Shown in pieces: positions 26,146 to 35,193 of a DNA stretch of 64,000 nucleotides. This DNA comes from Thalassobaculum fulvum (GTDB taxonomy: Bacteria > Pseudomonadota > Alphaproteobacteria > Thalassobaculales > Thalassobaculaceae): the NCBI RefSeq assembly GCF_014652915.1, contig NZ_BMZS01000002.1, positions 540,590-604,589 on the forward strand, in the 5' to 3' direction. Made by a program: the position numbers and the translations under genes. Under the pieces are notes generated by a model that had not been told where the DNA came from, made no database searches, and saw only the letters and a list, made by a program, of their open reading frames with translations. Each line of letters opens with the position of its first letter. Within the stretch, counting starts at the first letter, position 1.

Positions 26146-27012
26146 TTGGCGCGCCCCCCCAAGCGTCCCCGCATCGCGACGGTGGACGACTGGCAGACCG
26201 GCAGCGCGAGCGAGCCGGGCTTCGTCACCGCCCTGGCGCGCGGGCTGGACATCCTGCGCGCCTTCGGGCCGGCCGACGACCTGCTCGGCAACGGCGATCT
26301 CGCCGAGCGCACCGGCATCCCGCGCTCGACCGTCTCGCGCCTGACCCAGACCCTGACCGCCCTCGGCTACCTGCGCCACGTCGAGCGCTTCGAGAAGTAC
26401 CAGCTCGGCGCCGGCATCCTGGCGCTCGGCTATCACCGGCTCGCCGCGTCCGGGGTCCGCGAGGCCGCCCGGCCGCACATGCAGGCGCTCGCCAATGCCG
26501 CCGACTGCGCGATCGCCATGGGCACGCCCGACCGGGTCACCATGATCTACATCGAGGTCTGCCACGGTGCCGGCCCGATGATCCTGCGCCTCGGCGTCGG
26601 GTCGCGCGTCCCGATCGTGCGCACCGCCATGGGACGGGCCTACGTCGCTGCGCTGCCCGAACGCGAGCGCGACCTGGTGCTTCGGCGGCTGCACGACGCC
26701 GACCCGGACGGCTGGGCCGAGACCCGCCGCGCGCTCGACGAGGCCCGGCGGCAATGCCGGGACCAGGGCTACTGCGTCGCGGTCGGCGCCTGGCACGACG
26801 GGATCTCCTCGGCCGGCGTGGCGGTGACGCTGGACGGCGGGTCGCAGGTCCTGGCGTTCAACTGCGGCGGTGCCAGCCACCGCCTGACCCGCCCGCTCCT
26901 GGAGCGCCGGCTCGGACCGGCCCTGTCCGACATGGCCGAGCGCGTGCGGCGCGAGCTGTTCACGGCCCCGGCCGGGTCGATGCCGGCCACGGTCCCGCTT
27001 CAAGCCGTTTAG
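26146..27012 (+). CDS. IclR-family regulator
   Basis: A 288-residue IclR regulator. The winged HTH (about 25-90) includes LARGLDILRAFG, LAERTGIPRSTVSRLTQTL and LGYLRHVERFEKYQLG; the ligand-binding domain includes VPIVRTAMGRAYVAAL and DGISSAGVAV, which are typical. The start is taken as the TTG at 26146, the first in-frame initiator after an upstream stop; the ribosome-binding site is weak. An operator-like palindrome and the liv-type ABC operon follow immediately, so it probably controls that operon. Confidence 0.85.
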   Translation: MARPPKRPRIATVDDWQTGSASEPGFVTALARGLDILRAFGPADDLLGNGDLAERTGIPRSTVSRLTQTLTALGYLRHVERFEKYQLGAGILALGYHRLAASGVREAARPHMQALANAADCAIAMGTPDRVTMIYIEVCHGAGPMILRLGVGSRVPIVRTAMGRAYVAALPERERDLVLRRLHDADPDGWAETRRALDEARRQCRDQGYCVAVGAWHDGISSAGVAVTLDGGSQVLAFNCGGASHRLTRPLLERRLGPALSDMAERVRRELFTAPAGSMPATVPLQAV

Positions 27013-27022
27013 AACGCGCCGT

Positions 27023-27037
27023 TTCCGCGATACGGAA
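27023..27037. promoter_or_regulatory. candidate IclR operator, TTCCG-N5-CGGAA
   Basis: TTCCGCGATACGGAA is a perfect 5-bp inverted repeat with a 5-base centre, the general form of IclR-family sites. It lies 10 bases after the iclR stop and 17 bases before the -35 of the downstream promoter, as expected for a local regulator. Confidence 0.5.
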
Positions 27038-27053
27038 TATAATTTCATTTTGT

Positions 27054-27081
27054 TTGACACGGTTCGCGGGCCGGTCAAACT
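27054..27081 (+). promoter_or_regulatory. candidate liv operon promoter
   Basis: A consensus TTGACA at 27054-27059 with CAAACT at 27076-27081 (spacer 16). The -35 lies in an inverted repeat GTTTGAC (27052-27058) / GTCAAAC (27074-27080), which could be a second regulator site. The -10 is weak. Confidence 0.4.
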
Positions 27082-27168
27082 GTCACCTGCGTCACGGGGC
27101 TTCACGCCGCGCGGCGGATCCGAAACGGCGGCGATCAACGACCGCCCGAGGGTCGAGGGAGGAGAAAC

Positions 27169-27234
27169 ATGGTCTGGTGGAACGGGCGCGCTTTGCCCGT
27201 GGTGGGGGCGCGATCCCTCGAGGGGTCGCGATGA
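27169..27234 (+). CDS. 21-residue leader ORF of the liv operon
   Basis: A short reading frame, MVWWNGRALPVVGARSLEGS plus a final Arg, begins at an ATG preceded by GGAGGAG with good spacing. Its TGA (27232-27234) overlaps the livG ATG (27231). The last third covers a hairpin that includes the livG ribosome-binding site. A real leader peptide that controls livG translation is the natural reading; it has no similarity I recognise. It could also be chance, but the strong Shine-Dalgarno and exact overlap argue against that. Confidence 0.5.
   Translation: MVWWNGRALPVVGARSLEGSR
27210..27229 (+). promoter_or_regulatory. hairpin sequestering the livG ribosome-binding site
   Basis: GCGATCCCTCGAGGGGTCGC is nearly self-complementary: in RNA it forms an 8-9 bp stem with one G-U pair. 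Its right arm contains GAGGGG (27220-27225), the only Shine-Dalgarno candidate for livG at 27231. Ribosomes reading the leader ORF would melt it. Confidence 0.5.
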
Positions 27235-28025
27235 CGGGGACCGCGACGCCCCTGCTGGAGGTCGAGAACGTCCGAGTTACCTTCGGCGGCATCGTGGCCC
27301 TGGACGGCGTGTCGTTCTCGGTCCAGCGCGGCTCGATCGCCGGGCTGATCGGACCGAACGGCGCCGGCAAGACCACGCTCTTCAACTGCATCAGCCGCAT
27401 CTACCAGGTCGACACCGGGGCCATCCGGGTCGACGGCCAGCCGATCCTGGACACGCCGACCCACGGCATCAGCAGCGCCGGCCTCAGCCGGACGTTCCAG
27501 AACCTGGCGCTGTTCGGCAAGCTGTCGGTGCTCGACAACGTGATGATCGGCGCCCACGCCCGGACCACCGGCAACTTCGTCAACGACGCCCTCCGGCTGT
27601 TCGGCGTCCGCCAGCGCGAGGCGGCGATCCGCGACGAGGCGATGGCCCTGCTGGAGGAGCTGCGGCTCGACGGCATCGCCGGCGAGCTGGTGGCGGCGCT
27701 GCCGTTCGGCACCCAGAAGCGGGTCGAGCTGGCCCGCGCCCTGGCCTCCCGGCCGACCCTTCTGATGCTGGACGAGCCGGCCGGCGGGCTGAACCACGAC
27801 GAGGTCGAGGAGTTCAAGGACGTGGTCCGGCGGATCCGCGACGAGCGCCGGATCTCCATCCTGCTGGTCGAGCACCACATGAACCTGGTGATGAGCGTCT
27901 CCGACCAGGTCGTGGTGCTGAACTTCGGGCGCAAGATCGCCGAAGGCACGCCGTCGCAGGTCCAGCGGGACCCGCACGTGATCGAGGCCTACCTCGGGTC
28001 CGGCAACGCCGCAGGGGGACACTGA
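27231..28025 (+). CDS. livG: branched-chain-amino-acid-type ABC ATPase
   Basis: A 264-residue LivG-type ATPase energising uptake. Walker A is GPNGAGKTTLF, the Q-loop AGLSRTFQNLALF is typical of LivG, the signature region is LPFGTQKRVELARALA (a degenerate LSGGQ), Walker B is LLMLDEPAGGLN, and the switch His is in ILLVEHHMNLVM. I took the ATG at 27231, not the longer open frame, because upstream in-frame residues are unlike the family. It opens the order livG-livF-livH-livM-binding protein. Confidence 0.92.
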   Translation: MTGTATPLLEVENVRVTFGGIVALDGVSFSVQRGSIAGLIGPNGAGKTTLFNCISRIYQVDTGAIRVDGQPILDTPTHGISSAGLSRTFQNLALFGKLSVLDNVMIGAHARTTGNFVNDALRLFGVRQREAAIRDEAMALLEELRLDGIAGELVAALPFGTQKRVELARALASRPTLLMLDEPAGGLNHDEVEEFKDVVRRIRDERRISILLVEHHMNLVMSVSDQVVVLNFGRKIAEGTPSQVQRDPHVIEAYLGSGNAAGGH

Positions 28026-28026
28026 C

Positions 28027-28740
<714 letters not shown>

Positions 28741-28750
28741 GGAGCGCCGG

Positions 28751-29623
28751 ATGGAACTGTTCCTGAACCAGGTGTTCTCCGGCCTCGCCACCGGCTCGAT
28801 CTACGCCGCGGTGGCCCTCGCCGTGGTGATGATCTTCCTGGCGATCGACCACTTCAACTTCGCCCAGGGCGAGATGGCGATGTTCAGCACCTTCGTGTGC
28901 TGGGCGCTGCTGGACGCCGGGACGCCGTACTGGCTGGCCTTCATCCTGACCATCGCGTTCGCGTTCGCGTTCGGCGTGGTCATCGAGCGGGTGCTGTTCC
29001 GGCCGCTGCACTCGGCGCCGGTGCTCAGTCACATCATCGCCTTCCTCGGCCTGTTCTTCATCCTGAACAACGGCGCCGGCTGGATCTGGGACTTCACCAT
29101 CAAGCCGATGCCGAGCCCGTTCCCGGAAGGCTCGATCTCCGGCCTGATCAGCTACCACCAGATCGGCATGATCGGCGTGGTGCTGGTGATGCTGGCGCTG
29201 CTGTTCGTGTTCTTCCGGTTCACCTCGGTCGGCCTGGCGATGCGGGCGGCGGCGCAGAACCCGGAATCGGCCAGGCTATGCGGCATCTCGGTCGGCTGGA
29301 TGATCGCGCTCGGCTGGGGCATGGCCTCGGCGATCGGTGCGGTCGGCGGCATGCTGATCGCCCCGGTGGTGTTCCTGGAGCCGAACATGATGCTCGGCAT
29401 CCTGCTGTACGGATTCGCCGCCGCGATCGTCGGCGGCATCACCAATCCGGCGGGTGCGGTCGCCGGCGGTTTCATGGTCGGCGTGCTCGAGAACCTGGTC
29501 GGCACCTACATCCCGTTCGTCGGCAGCGAGCTCAAGCTGACCGTGGCACTGGTGCTGATCGTCGCCGTGCTGATGGTGAAGCCGAGCGGGCTGTTCGGCC
29601 GTACCACCGTGACGAGGGTGTGA
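28751..29623 (+). CDS. livH: branched-chain-amino-acid-type ABC permease
   Basis: A 290-residue permease with about eight TM segments. FLNQVFSGLATGSIYAAVALAV begins as LivH proteins do, and the later GWGMASAIGAVGGMLIAP and FAAAIVGGITNPAGAVAGG segments match the conserved BPD_transp_2 region that docks the ATPases. GGAGCGCCGG precedes the ATG. Confidence 0.92.
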   Translation: MELFLNQVFSGLATGSIYAAVALAVVMIFLAIDHFNFAQGEMAMFSTFVCWALLDAGTPYWLAFILTIAFAFAFGVVIERVLFRPLHSAPVLSHIIAFLGLFFILNNGAGWIWDFTIKPMPSPFPEGSISGLISYHQIGMIGVVLVMLALLFVFFRFTSVGLAMRAAAQNPESARLCGISVGWMIALGWGMASAIGAVGGMLIAPVVFLEPNMMLGILLYGFAAAIVGGITNPAGAVAGGFMVGVLENLVGTYIPFVGSELKLTVALVLIVAVLMVKPSGLFGRTTVTRV

Positions 29624-29627
29624 GACC

Positions 29628-30665
29628 ATGACGGCAGATACCGAAGTCACGGGGCGTGCGATGGACCGGGAGCGGCGGATCGCCGGGCTGACCGCCGACG
29701 GCTGGCGCAAGGCCGTCATGGCCCTGATCCTGGCGGCGGCCGTGGCGCTGCCGTTCGGGCTCGGCAGCTTCCAGACCTTCCAGGTCACGCTGGTGCTGAT
29801 CTACGCGATCGCGATCCTCGGCCTGAACATCCTGACTGGCTTCAACGGCCAGTTCTCGCTCGGCCACAGCGCGTTCTTCGCGATCGGCGCCTATACCTCG
29901 GCGATCCTGATGGACCGCTACGAGATGACGTCGTACCTGACGATCCCGATCGCCGGCGGCTTCGGCTTCGTGGCCGGCTTCCTGTTCGGCTTCCCGGCGC
30001 TGCGGTTGAGCGGCCTGTACCTGGCGCTCGCCACCTTCGCGCTGTCGGTCGCGACCCCGCAGCTGCTCAAGTACAATCACTTCGAGGAGTTCACCGGCGG
30101 CGTGCAGGGCATCAACCTGCTGAAGGACTCGGCCCCCTTCGACCTGCCGTTCAGCGTCGATCAGTGGTGGTACTTCGTGACCCTGGCGATCGCGCTGCTG
30201 TGCTTCTGGATGGCCCGCAACCTGGTCCACAGCCGCACCGGGCGCGCGATCATGGCGATCCGCGACAACCCGATCGCGGCGGCGACCATGGGCGTCAACA
30301 CCGCGCTGTACAAGACCCTCACCTTCGGCGTCAGCGCATTCCTGACCGCGGTCGCCGGCGCGCTGAGCGCCATCGTCGTGGAGTACGTGGCACCCGACAG
30401 CTTCACCTTCCTGCTGTCGGTGTACTTCCTGATCGGCCTCGTGGTCGGCGGTGTCGGCTGGATCCCGGGGGCGGTGATCGGTGGCGCCTTCGTGCTGTAC
30501 GTGCCGAACCTCGCCGAGGGCATCTCGACCGGCCTCGCCGGGGTGCTGTTCGGAGTCATCATCCTGCTCGTCATCTACCTGATGCCGTCGGGTGCGTCGG
30601 GGCTCGTCCGCCTCGCGGTCACCCGGCTGCAGAGGGGTTTCGACCAAGACAACAACAAGGCGTGA
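29628..30665 (+). CDS. livM: branched-chain-amino-acid-type ABC permease
   Basis: A 345-residue permease with a cytoplasmic N-terminus of about 30 residues and eight to nine TM segments. GLNILTGFNGQFSLGHSAFFAIGAY is the LivM hallmark; GRAIMAIRDNPIAAATMGV is the conserved cytoplasmic EAA-like loop. It starts four bases after livH and ends with a basic tail. Confidence 0.92.
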   Translation: MTADTEVTGRAMDRERRIAGLTADGWRKAVMALILAAAVALPFGLGSFQTFQVTLVLIYAIAILGLNILTGFNGQFSLGHSAFFAIGAYTSAILMDRYEMTSYLTIPIAGGFGFVAGFLFGFPALRLSGLYLALATFALSVATPQLLKYNHFEEFTGGVQGINLLKDSAPFDLPFSVDQWWYFVTLAIALLCFWMARNLVHSRTGRAIMAIRDNPIAAATMGVNTALYKTLTFGVSAFLTAVAGALSAIVVEYVAPDSFTFLLSVYFLIGLVVGGVGWIPGAVIGGAFVLYVPNLAEGISTGLAGVLFGVIILLVIYLMPSGASGLVRLAVTRLQRGFDQDNNKA

Positions 30666-30701
30666 AAACCGCCGGCCAGCACGTCTGAAGGAGGAAGTGC
30701 C

Positions 30702-31919
30702 ATGAACAGAAGAATCGCCATCGCCTTGCTTACGGCCGCCAGCCTCTCGCTGCCCGCGGCCGCGATTGCCGCCGGGAAATACGACGACGGTGCCAGCGAC
30801 ACCGAGATCAAGATCGGCAACACCAACCCGTACAGCGGCCCGGCCTCGGCCTACGGCCAGATCGGCAAGACCATCGCCGCCTACTTCAACAAGGTGAACG
30901 AGGAAGGCGGGATCAACGGCCGCAAGATCAACTTCGTCTCGCTGGACGACGGCTACAGCCCGCCGAAGACCAAGGAGCAGTTCCGCAAGCTGGTCGAGAG
31001 CGAAAAGGTGCTCGCGATCTTCCAGTCTCTCGGCACCCCGACCAACTCGGCGGTGCACGCCTACATGAACCGCGAGAAGGTCCCGCAGCTGTTCGTGGCG
31101 ACCGGCGCCACCAAGTGGGGCGACCCGAAGAAGTACCCGTGGACCATGGGCTGGCAGCCGAACTACCAGGCCGAGGGCCGGATCTACGCGAAGTACATCA
31201 AGCAGAACCTGCCGAACGCCAAGATCGCGATCCTCTACCAGAACGACGACTACGGTAAGGACTACGTCCAGGGCATGAAGGACGGCCTGGGCGACATGGC
31301 GTCCAAGATGATCGTCGCCGAGGAGAGCTACGAGACCACCGAGCCGACCATCGACTCGCAGATCATCAAGCTCAAGGCCAGCGGCGCCGACGTGTTCTTC
31401 AACGTCACCACGCCGAAGTTCGCGGCCCAGGCGATCCGCAAGATCGCCGAACTCGGCTGGAAGCCCACCCACTTCCTGAACAACGTCTCCAACTCGGTCG
31501 GCTCGGTCATGAATCCGGCCGGCCCGGAGAACGGCGTCGGCATCATCTCGACCTTCTACACCAAGGACCCGACCGACCCGCAGTGGAAGGACGACGCCGC
31601 GTACAAGGCGTGGAGCGCCTTCATGGACAAGTACTATCCGGACGGCGACAAGAAGTCCTCGTTCACGGTGTACGGCTACAGCGTCGCCCAGACCATGGTG
31701 AAGGTCCTCGAGCAGTGCGGCGACGACCTGACCCGCGCCAACGTCATGAAGCAGGCCGCCAGCCTGAAGGGCCTCGAGCTCGGCATGCTGCTGCCCGGCA
31801 TCAAGGTCACCACCGGCCCGAACGACTTCTTCCCGATCGAGCAGATGCAGCTCGCCAAGTTCAACGGCAAGAGCTGGGAGCTGTTCGGCGAGATCATCAG
31901 CGGCGAAGCCGGCAGCTGA
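30702..31919 (+). CDS. type I ABC substrate-binding protein (LivK/amide-binding family)
   Basis: A 405-residue periplasmic binding protein. The signal peptide is about residues 1-23 (ending AAAIAAG). IKIGNTNPYSGPASAYGQIGK and INGRKINFVSLDDGYSPPKTKEQFRKL are typical of the Peripla_BP_6 fold, with further matches at KIAILYQNDDYGKDY. The strong AAGGAGGAA before the ATG suggests high expression relative to the upstream genes. Its substrate could be an amino acid, urea, amide or aromatic acid; nothing in the sequence decides. Confidence 0.92.
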   Translation: MNRRIAIALLTAASLSLPAAAIAAGKYDDGASDTEIKIGNTNPYSGPASAYGQIGKTIAAYFNKVNEEGGINGRKINFVSLDDGYSPPKTKEQFRKLVESEKVLAIFQSLGTPTNSAVHAYMNREKVPQLFVATGATKWGDPKKYPWTMGWQPNYQAEGRIYAKYIKQNLPNAKIAILYQNDDYGKDYVQGMKDGLGDMASKMIVAEESYETTEPTIDSQIIKLKASGADVFFNVTTPKFAAQAIRKIAELGWKPTHFLNNVSNSVGSVMNPAGPENGVGIISTFYTKDPTDPQWKDDAAYKAWSAFMDKYYPDGDKKSSFTVYGYSVAQTMVKVLEQCGDDLTRANVMKQAASLKGLELGMLLPGIKVTTGPNDFFPIEQMQLAKFNGKSWELFGEIISGEAGS

Positions 31920-31943
31920 GCGTCGACGTCTCCTGACCTCCAG

Positions 31944-31973
31944 GGCCGCCGGAGCGATCCGGCGGCCTTTTTT
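31944..31973 (+). terminator. rho-independent terminator of the liv operon
   Basis: A perfect 10-bp stem GGCCGCCGGA / TCCGGCGGCC with loop GCGA is followed by six T residues. It ends the transporter operon. Confidence 0.9.
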
Positions 31974-32129
31974 CATGGGAAGCCCGCCGCCGTCCGGGAT
32001 TGCACGGCAAGCCGCGGGGAGAAGCCGGCCTTCGAATCGGAGACCGTCGCCGGACCGGGCAGTCCCGCCCGGCCTGCAACCGGAGGCACCGATGTCCGAA
32101 GCCGCCACCCTCCCCGCCGGGGGGCCGTC

Positions 32130-32894
32130 ATGAGCACCCTCGCCTCCAAGGTCGCCATCGTCACCGGTGCCAGTTCGGGGATCGGCCGGGCGACCGCCCT
32201 GCTGTTCGCCCGGGAAGGCGCCAAGCTGGTCGCCGCCGCCCGCCGCGGGCCCGAGCTCGCGAAGCTCGTGGACGAGATCGGGACGGCCGGCGGCACCGCC
32301 GTCGCGGTCGCCGGCGACGTCCGGGACGAGGCGTTCGCGCGGACCCTGGTCGATACCGCGGTCGAGCGGTTCGGCGGCCTCGACGTCGCCTTCAACAACG
32401 CCGGGACGCTCGGCCCGACCGGGCCGACGCCCGAGGTGTCGCGCGAGGCCTGGGCCGATGCCCTGGACGCCAACCTGACCGGCGCGTTCCTCGGCGCCAA
32501 GCACCAGATCCCGGCCCTGCTGGAGCGCGGCGGCGGATCGCTGATCTTCACCTCGTCGTTCGTGGGTCATACCGCCGGCATGCCCGGCGTGGCGGCCTAC
32601 GCCGCCGCCAAGGCCGGGGTGATCGGGCTGATGAAGGCGCTGGCGGTCGAGTTCGGCCCGCGCGGCATCCGGGTGAACGCGGTCCTGCCCGGCGGCACCG
32701 ACACGCCGATGGCCCACGAGATGGTCGCCACCGAGGAGGGCTGGACGTTCGTCGAGGGCCTGCACGCCCTGAAACGGATCGCCACGCCGGACGAGATCGC
32801 TGGGTCGGTGCTGTTCCTGGCGTCCGACGCCGCCCGCTTCACCACCGGCAGCGCGCTGCTGGCGGACGGCGGCGTCTCGATCAACCGGACCTGA
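32130..32894 (+). CDS. short-chain dehydrogenase/reductase
   Basis: A 254-residue classical SDR. The nucleotide motif is VTGASSGIGRATALLF with NNAGTLGP; the catalytic Ser is in FTSSFVGHTAG, and Tyr/Lys in AAYAAAKAGVIG. C-terminal FLASDAARFTTGSALLADGG is the usual substrate-loop and dimer segment. Cofactor preference cannot be told with confidence. The substrate is unknown; it is followed by a RidA-like gene after 95 bases. Confidence 0.9.
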   Translation: MSTLASKVAIVTGASSGIGRATALLFAREGAKLVAAARRGPELAKLVDEIGTAGGTAVAVAGDVRDEAFARTLVDTAVERFGGLDVAFNNAGTLGPTGPTPEVSREAWADALDANLTGAFLGAKHQIPALLERGGGSLIFTSSFVGHTAGMPGVAAYAAAKAGVIGLMKALAVEFGPRGIRVNAVLPGGTDTPMAHEMVATEEGWTFVEGLHALKRIATPDEIAGSVLFLASDAARFTTGSALLADGGVSINRT

Positions 32895-32989
32895 GGGGCC
32901 GGCCGCCCCCCAGGTTCCGCTTGCCCTTGCCGGACCGCCCGGCAACGCTTCGGGAAACGCCCTGCGAAACCGCGACCGGAGGAGACCTC

Positions 32990-33373
32990 ATGCCGATCGA
33001 GAGACTGATGGTGCCGGGCCAGCTGGAGCCGGTCAGCCACTACACCCACGTGGTCCGGGCCGGCGACTGGATCTGGCTGTCGGGCATGGTCGGGATGCGG
33101 GCCGACGGCACGATCCCGGACGACACCGTCGAGCAGTTCCAGATCGCGCTGGACGCCATCGACACCTGCCTGCGGGCGGCCGGCGGCCGGCCCGACCAGG
33201 TCGTCAAGGTCCAGGTGTTCATGACCGACATCGCCGAGCGCGGCCGCATCAACCCGGTCCGCCAGCGGTATTTCGGCGAGCACCGGCCGGCCTCGACCCT
33301 GGTCGAGGTGTCGGCCCTGGTCGACCCGCGCATGAAGGTGGAGATCGAGGCGGTGGCCTATACCGGCCCGTGA
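32990..33373 (+). CDS. RidA/YjgF-family protein lacking the canonical arginine
   Basis: A 127-residue single-domain Rid protein: VVRAGDWIWLSGMVGMRADG, QALDAIDTCLRAAGG-type centre and VKIEIEAVA-type end are clear. In the RidA archetype the PARSC motif carries the arginine needed for enamine/imine deamination. Here the corresponding run is RPASTLVEVSAL, with Ser in place of Arg, so it should belong to a non-RidA subgroup of unknown activity. The ATG at 32990 has CGGAGGAGACC upstream. After its stop, C8G7 (33375-33389) can form a short hairpin. Confidence 0.85.
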   Translation: MPIERLMVPGQLEPVSHYTHVVRAGDWIWLSGMVGMRADGTIPDDTVEQFQIALDAIDTCLRAAGGRPDQVVKVQVFMTDIAERGRINPVRQRYFGEHRPASTLVEVSALVDPRMKVEIEAVAYTGP

Positions 33374-33461
33374 GCCCCCCCCGGGGGGGAGCGGCATTGC
33401 CATGGCCGCGGACCGGACGACCGACTAGGATCCGGGCCGGCGACACGAAGGCGCATCCTCG

Positions 33462-34154
33462 ATGGCGGAAGCAGGCCAGTACTTCACCCGGCTGAATCGA
33501 CCTCTGCTGGCGTTCCTGCCCCCGGGTCTCGGCTCGGTGCTGGACGTCGGCTGCGCGGCCGGCGTGCTCGGCCGCGCCTACAAGGCGGCGAACCCCGGCT
33601 CGCGCTGGACCGGCATCGAGATCGACCCCGAGGCGGCGGCGGTGGCGCGCGAAGCGCTGGACCACGTGGTGGCCGGTGACGTCGAGAGCATGGCCGACGC
33701 CCCGCCCGGCGGACCGTTCGACGCCCTGGTCTATGCCGACACCCTCGAGCACTTCCGCGATCCGGCCGCGACCCTGGCACGGCACCTGGGCTGGCTGAAG
33801 CCGGGCGGCAGCGTATGCGTGAGCATCCCGAACATCCAGCACTGGAGCGCGATCCTGTCGCTGCTCGCCGGGCGCTGGGACTACCGCGACGAGGGACTGT
33901 TCGACCGGACGCACCTGCGGTTCTTCACCCTGGCGACCTTCGTCGAGTTCCTGCGCGACGCCGGCTGCACCGTCGAGCGGGCGGAGCCGCTGATCCCGCG
34001 CCCCGGCGCTCCGTTGATCCCGCGCTGGGACCGGCACGAGGCGATGATGGCCGAGATCCGCCGCCTCTGCGACGCCTTCGATCTGGCGTTCGACGCCCGC
34101 CGCTTCCTGGCCTACCAGTATCTGGTCCGGGCCCGCTTCGGGGACGCCCCGTGA
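33462..34154 (+). CDS. class I SAM-dependent methyltransferase
   Basis: A 230-residue methyltransferase. VLDVGCAAGVLGRAYK is motif I, WTGIEIDPEAAAVARE carries the acidic SAM-ribose contact, and DALVYADTLEHFRDPAATL and WLKPGGSVCVSIPNIQHW are the later motifs. Together with the downstream glycosyltransferase it looks like a polysaccharide/glycan-modifying pair. Its TGA overlaps the GTG start of the glycosyltransferase (GTGA). Confidence 0.85.
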   Translation: MAEAGQYFTRLNRPLLAFLPPGLGSVLDVGCAAGVLGRAYKAANPGSRWTGIEIDPEAAAVAREALDHVVAGDVESMADAPPGGPFDALVYADTLEHFRDPAATLARHLGWLKPGGSVCVSIPNIQHWSAILSLLAGRWDYRDEGLFDRTHLRFFTLATFVEFLRDAGCTVERAEPLIPRPGAPLIPRWDRHEAMMAEIRRLCDAFDLAFDARRFLAYQYLVRARFGDAP

Positions 34155-35005
34155 CCGACCGGGCGCCCTCGGTCCTGGTCAGCATCCTGTCCTGGGACTC
34201 GCCGCGCTACCTGGCGAACCTGCTCGACAACCTGGACGGCCTGCCGCCGTCGGTCGGCGGGCGGACATCGGTGCACCTCCACGTGCTCGACCAGGGCAGC
34301 GATGCGGAGACCTGCGAGCTGATCCGAAGCTTCGTGGCCCGCGGCGGCAGCCGGTCGGCTGCGTTTCTGCCCGGCAACATCGGCTTCGGCCGCGGCCACA
34401 ACCGGGTGTTCGAGCGGGTCTACCGGCAGACCCGGTTCGACTACTTCGTAATGGTCAACCAGGACGTCCTGTTCGGCCATCCCGGCTGGGTCGACCAGCT
34501 GGTCGAAGGCATGGCAGATCCGGCGGTCGCCATCGGCGGACCGGTGGTCTGGCAGCTCTGCGACCGGCCCGGCGTGCTGCTGGAGACGTCGCCGCAGCCG
34601 GACGTCGAGCGGATCTTCAGCATCCAGGGCTCGGTCGCCATCGTCCGGACCGACGCCGTCGAGCGCTTCGGCCTGTTCGACGCGGCCTATTCGCCGGCCT
34701 ATTTCGAGGACACCGACCTGTGCCGGCGCTATGTGCATGCCGGCCTGAAGCTCGCCTGGATTCCGATCGCGCAGGTGCACGCCTATCTGGGCGGTCAGGA
34801 GAAGCTGATACGGCGCAAGGCAGAGGCGCTGCGGGCCGAGCACGGCGACTTCCACGCCCGCAACCGGGCGCTGTTCAGGCGGCGATGGATGGCGGAGACG
34901 GCGCCGGCGGTCACCGAGGAAACACTGGAACGGCTGTGGCCGGGCGTGTACCGGCCGAAGCGTCCGGAACGACGGGCCGACGGCGAGTCGCCGGCGAGTT
35001 CCTGA
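34151..35005 (+). CDS. family 2 glycosyltransferase
   Basis: A 284-residue GT2 protein with a GT-A fold: SVLVSILSWDSPRYLANLLDNL, NIGFGRGHNRVFER (rhamnosyltransferase-like acceptor region) and VMVNQDVLFGHPGW as the metal-binding DXD-like region. FDAAYSPAYFEDTDLCRRYVHAGLKLAW is a typical GT2 acceptor-domain block. The GTG start overlaps the upstream stop. Substrate is unknown, likely a sugar transferred to a glycan or lipid. Confidence 0.85.
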   Translation: MTDRAPSVLVSILSWDSPRYLANLLDNLDGLPPSVGGRTSVHLHVLDQGSDAETCELIRSFVARGGSRSAAFLPGNIGFGRGHNRVFERVYRQTRFDYFVMVNQDVLFGHPGWVDQLVEGMADPAVAIGGPVVWQLCDRPGVLLETSPQPDVERIFSIQGSVAIVRTDAVERFGLFDAAYSPAYFEDTDLCRRYVHAGLKLAWIPIAQVHAYLGGQEKLIRRKAEALRAEHGDFHARNRALFRRRWMAETAPAVTEETLERLWPGVYRPKRPERRADGESPASS

Positions 35006-35121
35006 AGCCCGTCTCCCGAGCCCCCCGAGCCCCCCCAGCCCCCCTGCCGCCGCAACGGCTTGGGGTCCGGAAGTCCGGCGACAACCACATGTCGAGCGGC
35101 TCGGCAGGGGGCGCGTTCCCC

Positions 35122-35150
35122 TTGAAATGTTCTCTATTTGTTCTCAAAAT
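35122..35150 (+). promoter_or_regulatory. imuA: imuA promoter
   Basis: TTGAAA at 35122-35127 and CAAAAT at 35145-35150, spacer 17. The LexA box fills the spacer. Confidence 0.6.
35129..35143. promoter_or_regulatory. LexA (SOS) box of the imuA-imuB-dnaE2 cassette
   Basis: GTTCTCTATTTGTTC is an exact GTTC-N7-GTTC alphaproteobacterial LexA operator between the -35 and -10 hexamers of the imuA promoter. It predicts repression of the cassette until DNA damage, as known for this cassette in Caulobacter. Confidence 0.85.
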
Positions 35151-35193
35151 GACTCCCTGTCGATAATCCGGCCTGGAGACGCCGATACGCGAC

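Noticed and set aside
29532-32945. 1,137-codon minus-strand open frame opposite the liv operon
   Set aside because: Low-complexity composition, no domain, and it covers five clear genes and a terminator.
33375-33389. C8G7 run after the RidA-like gene as a terminator
   Set aside because: It can pair, but the stem is homopolymeric and there is no T tract.
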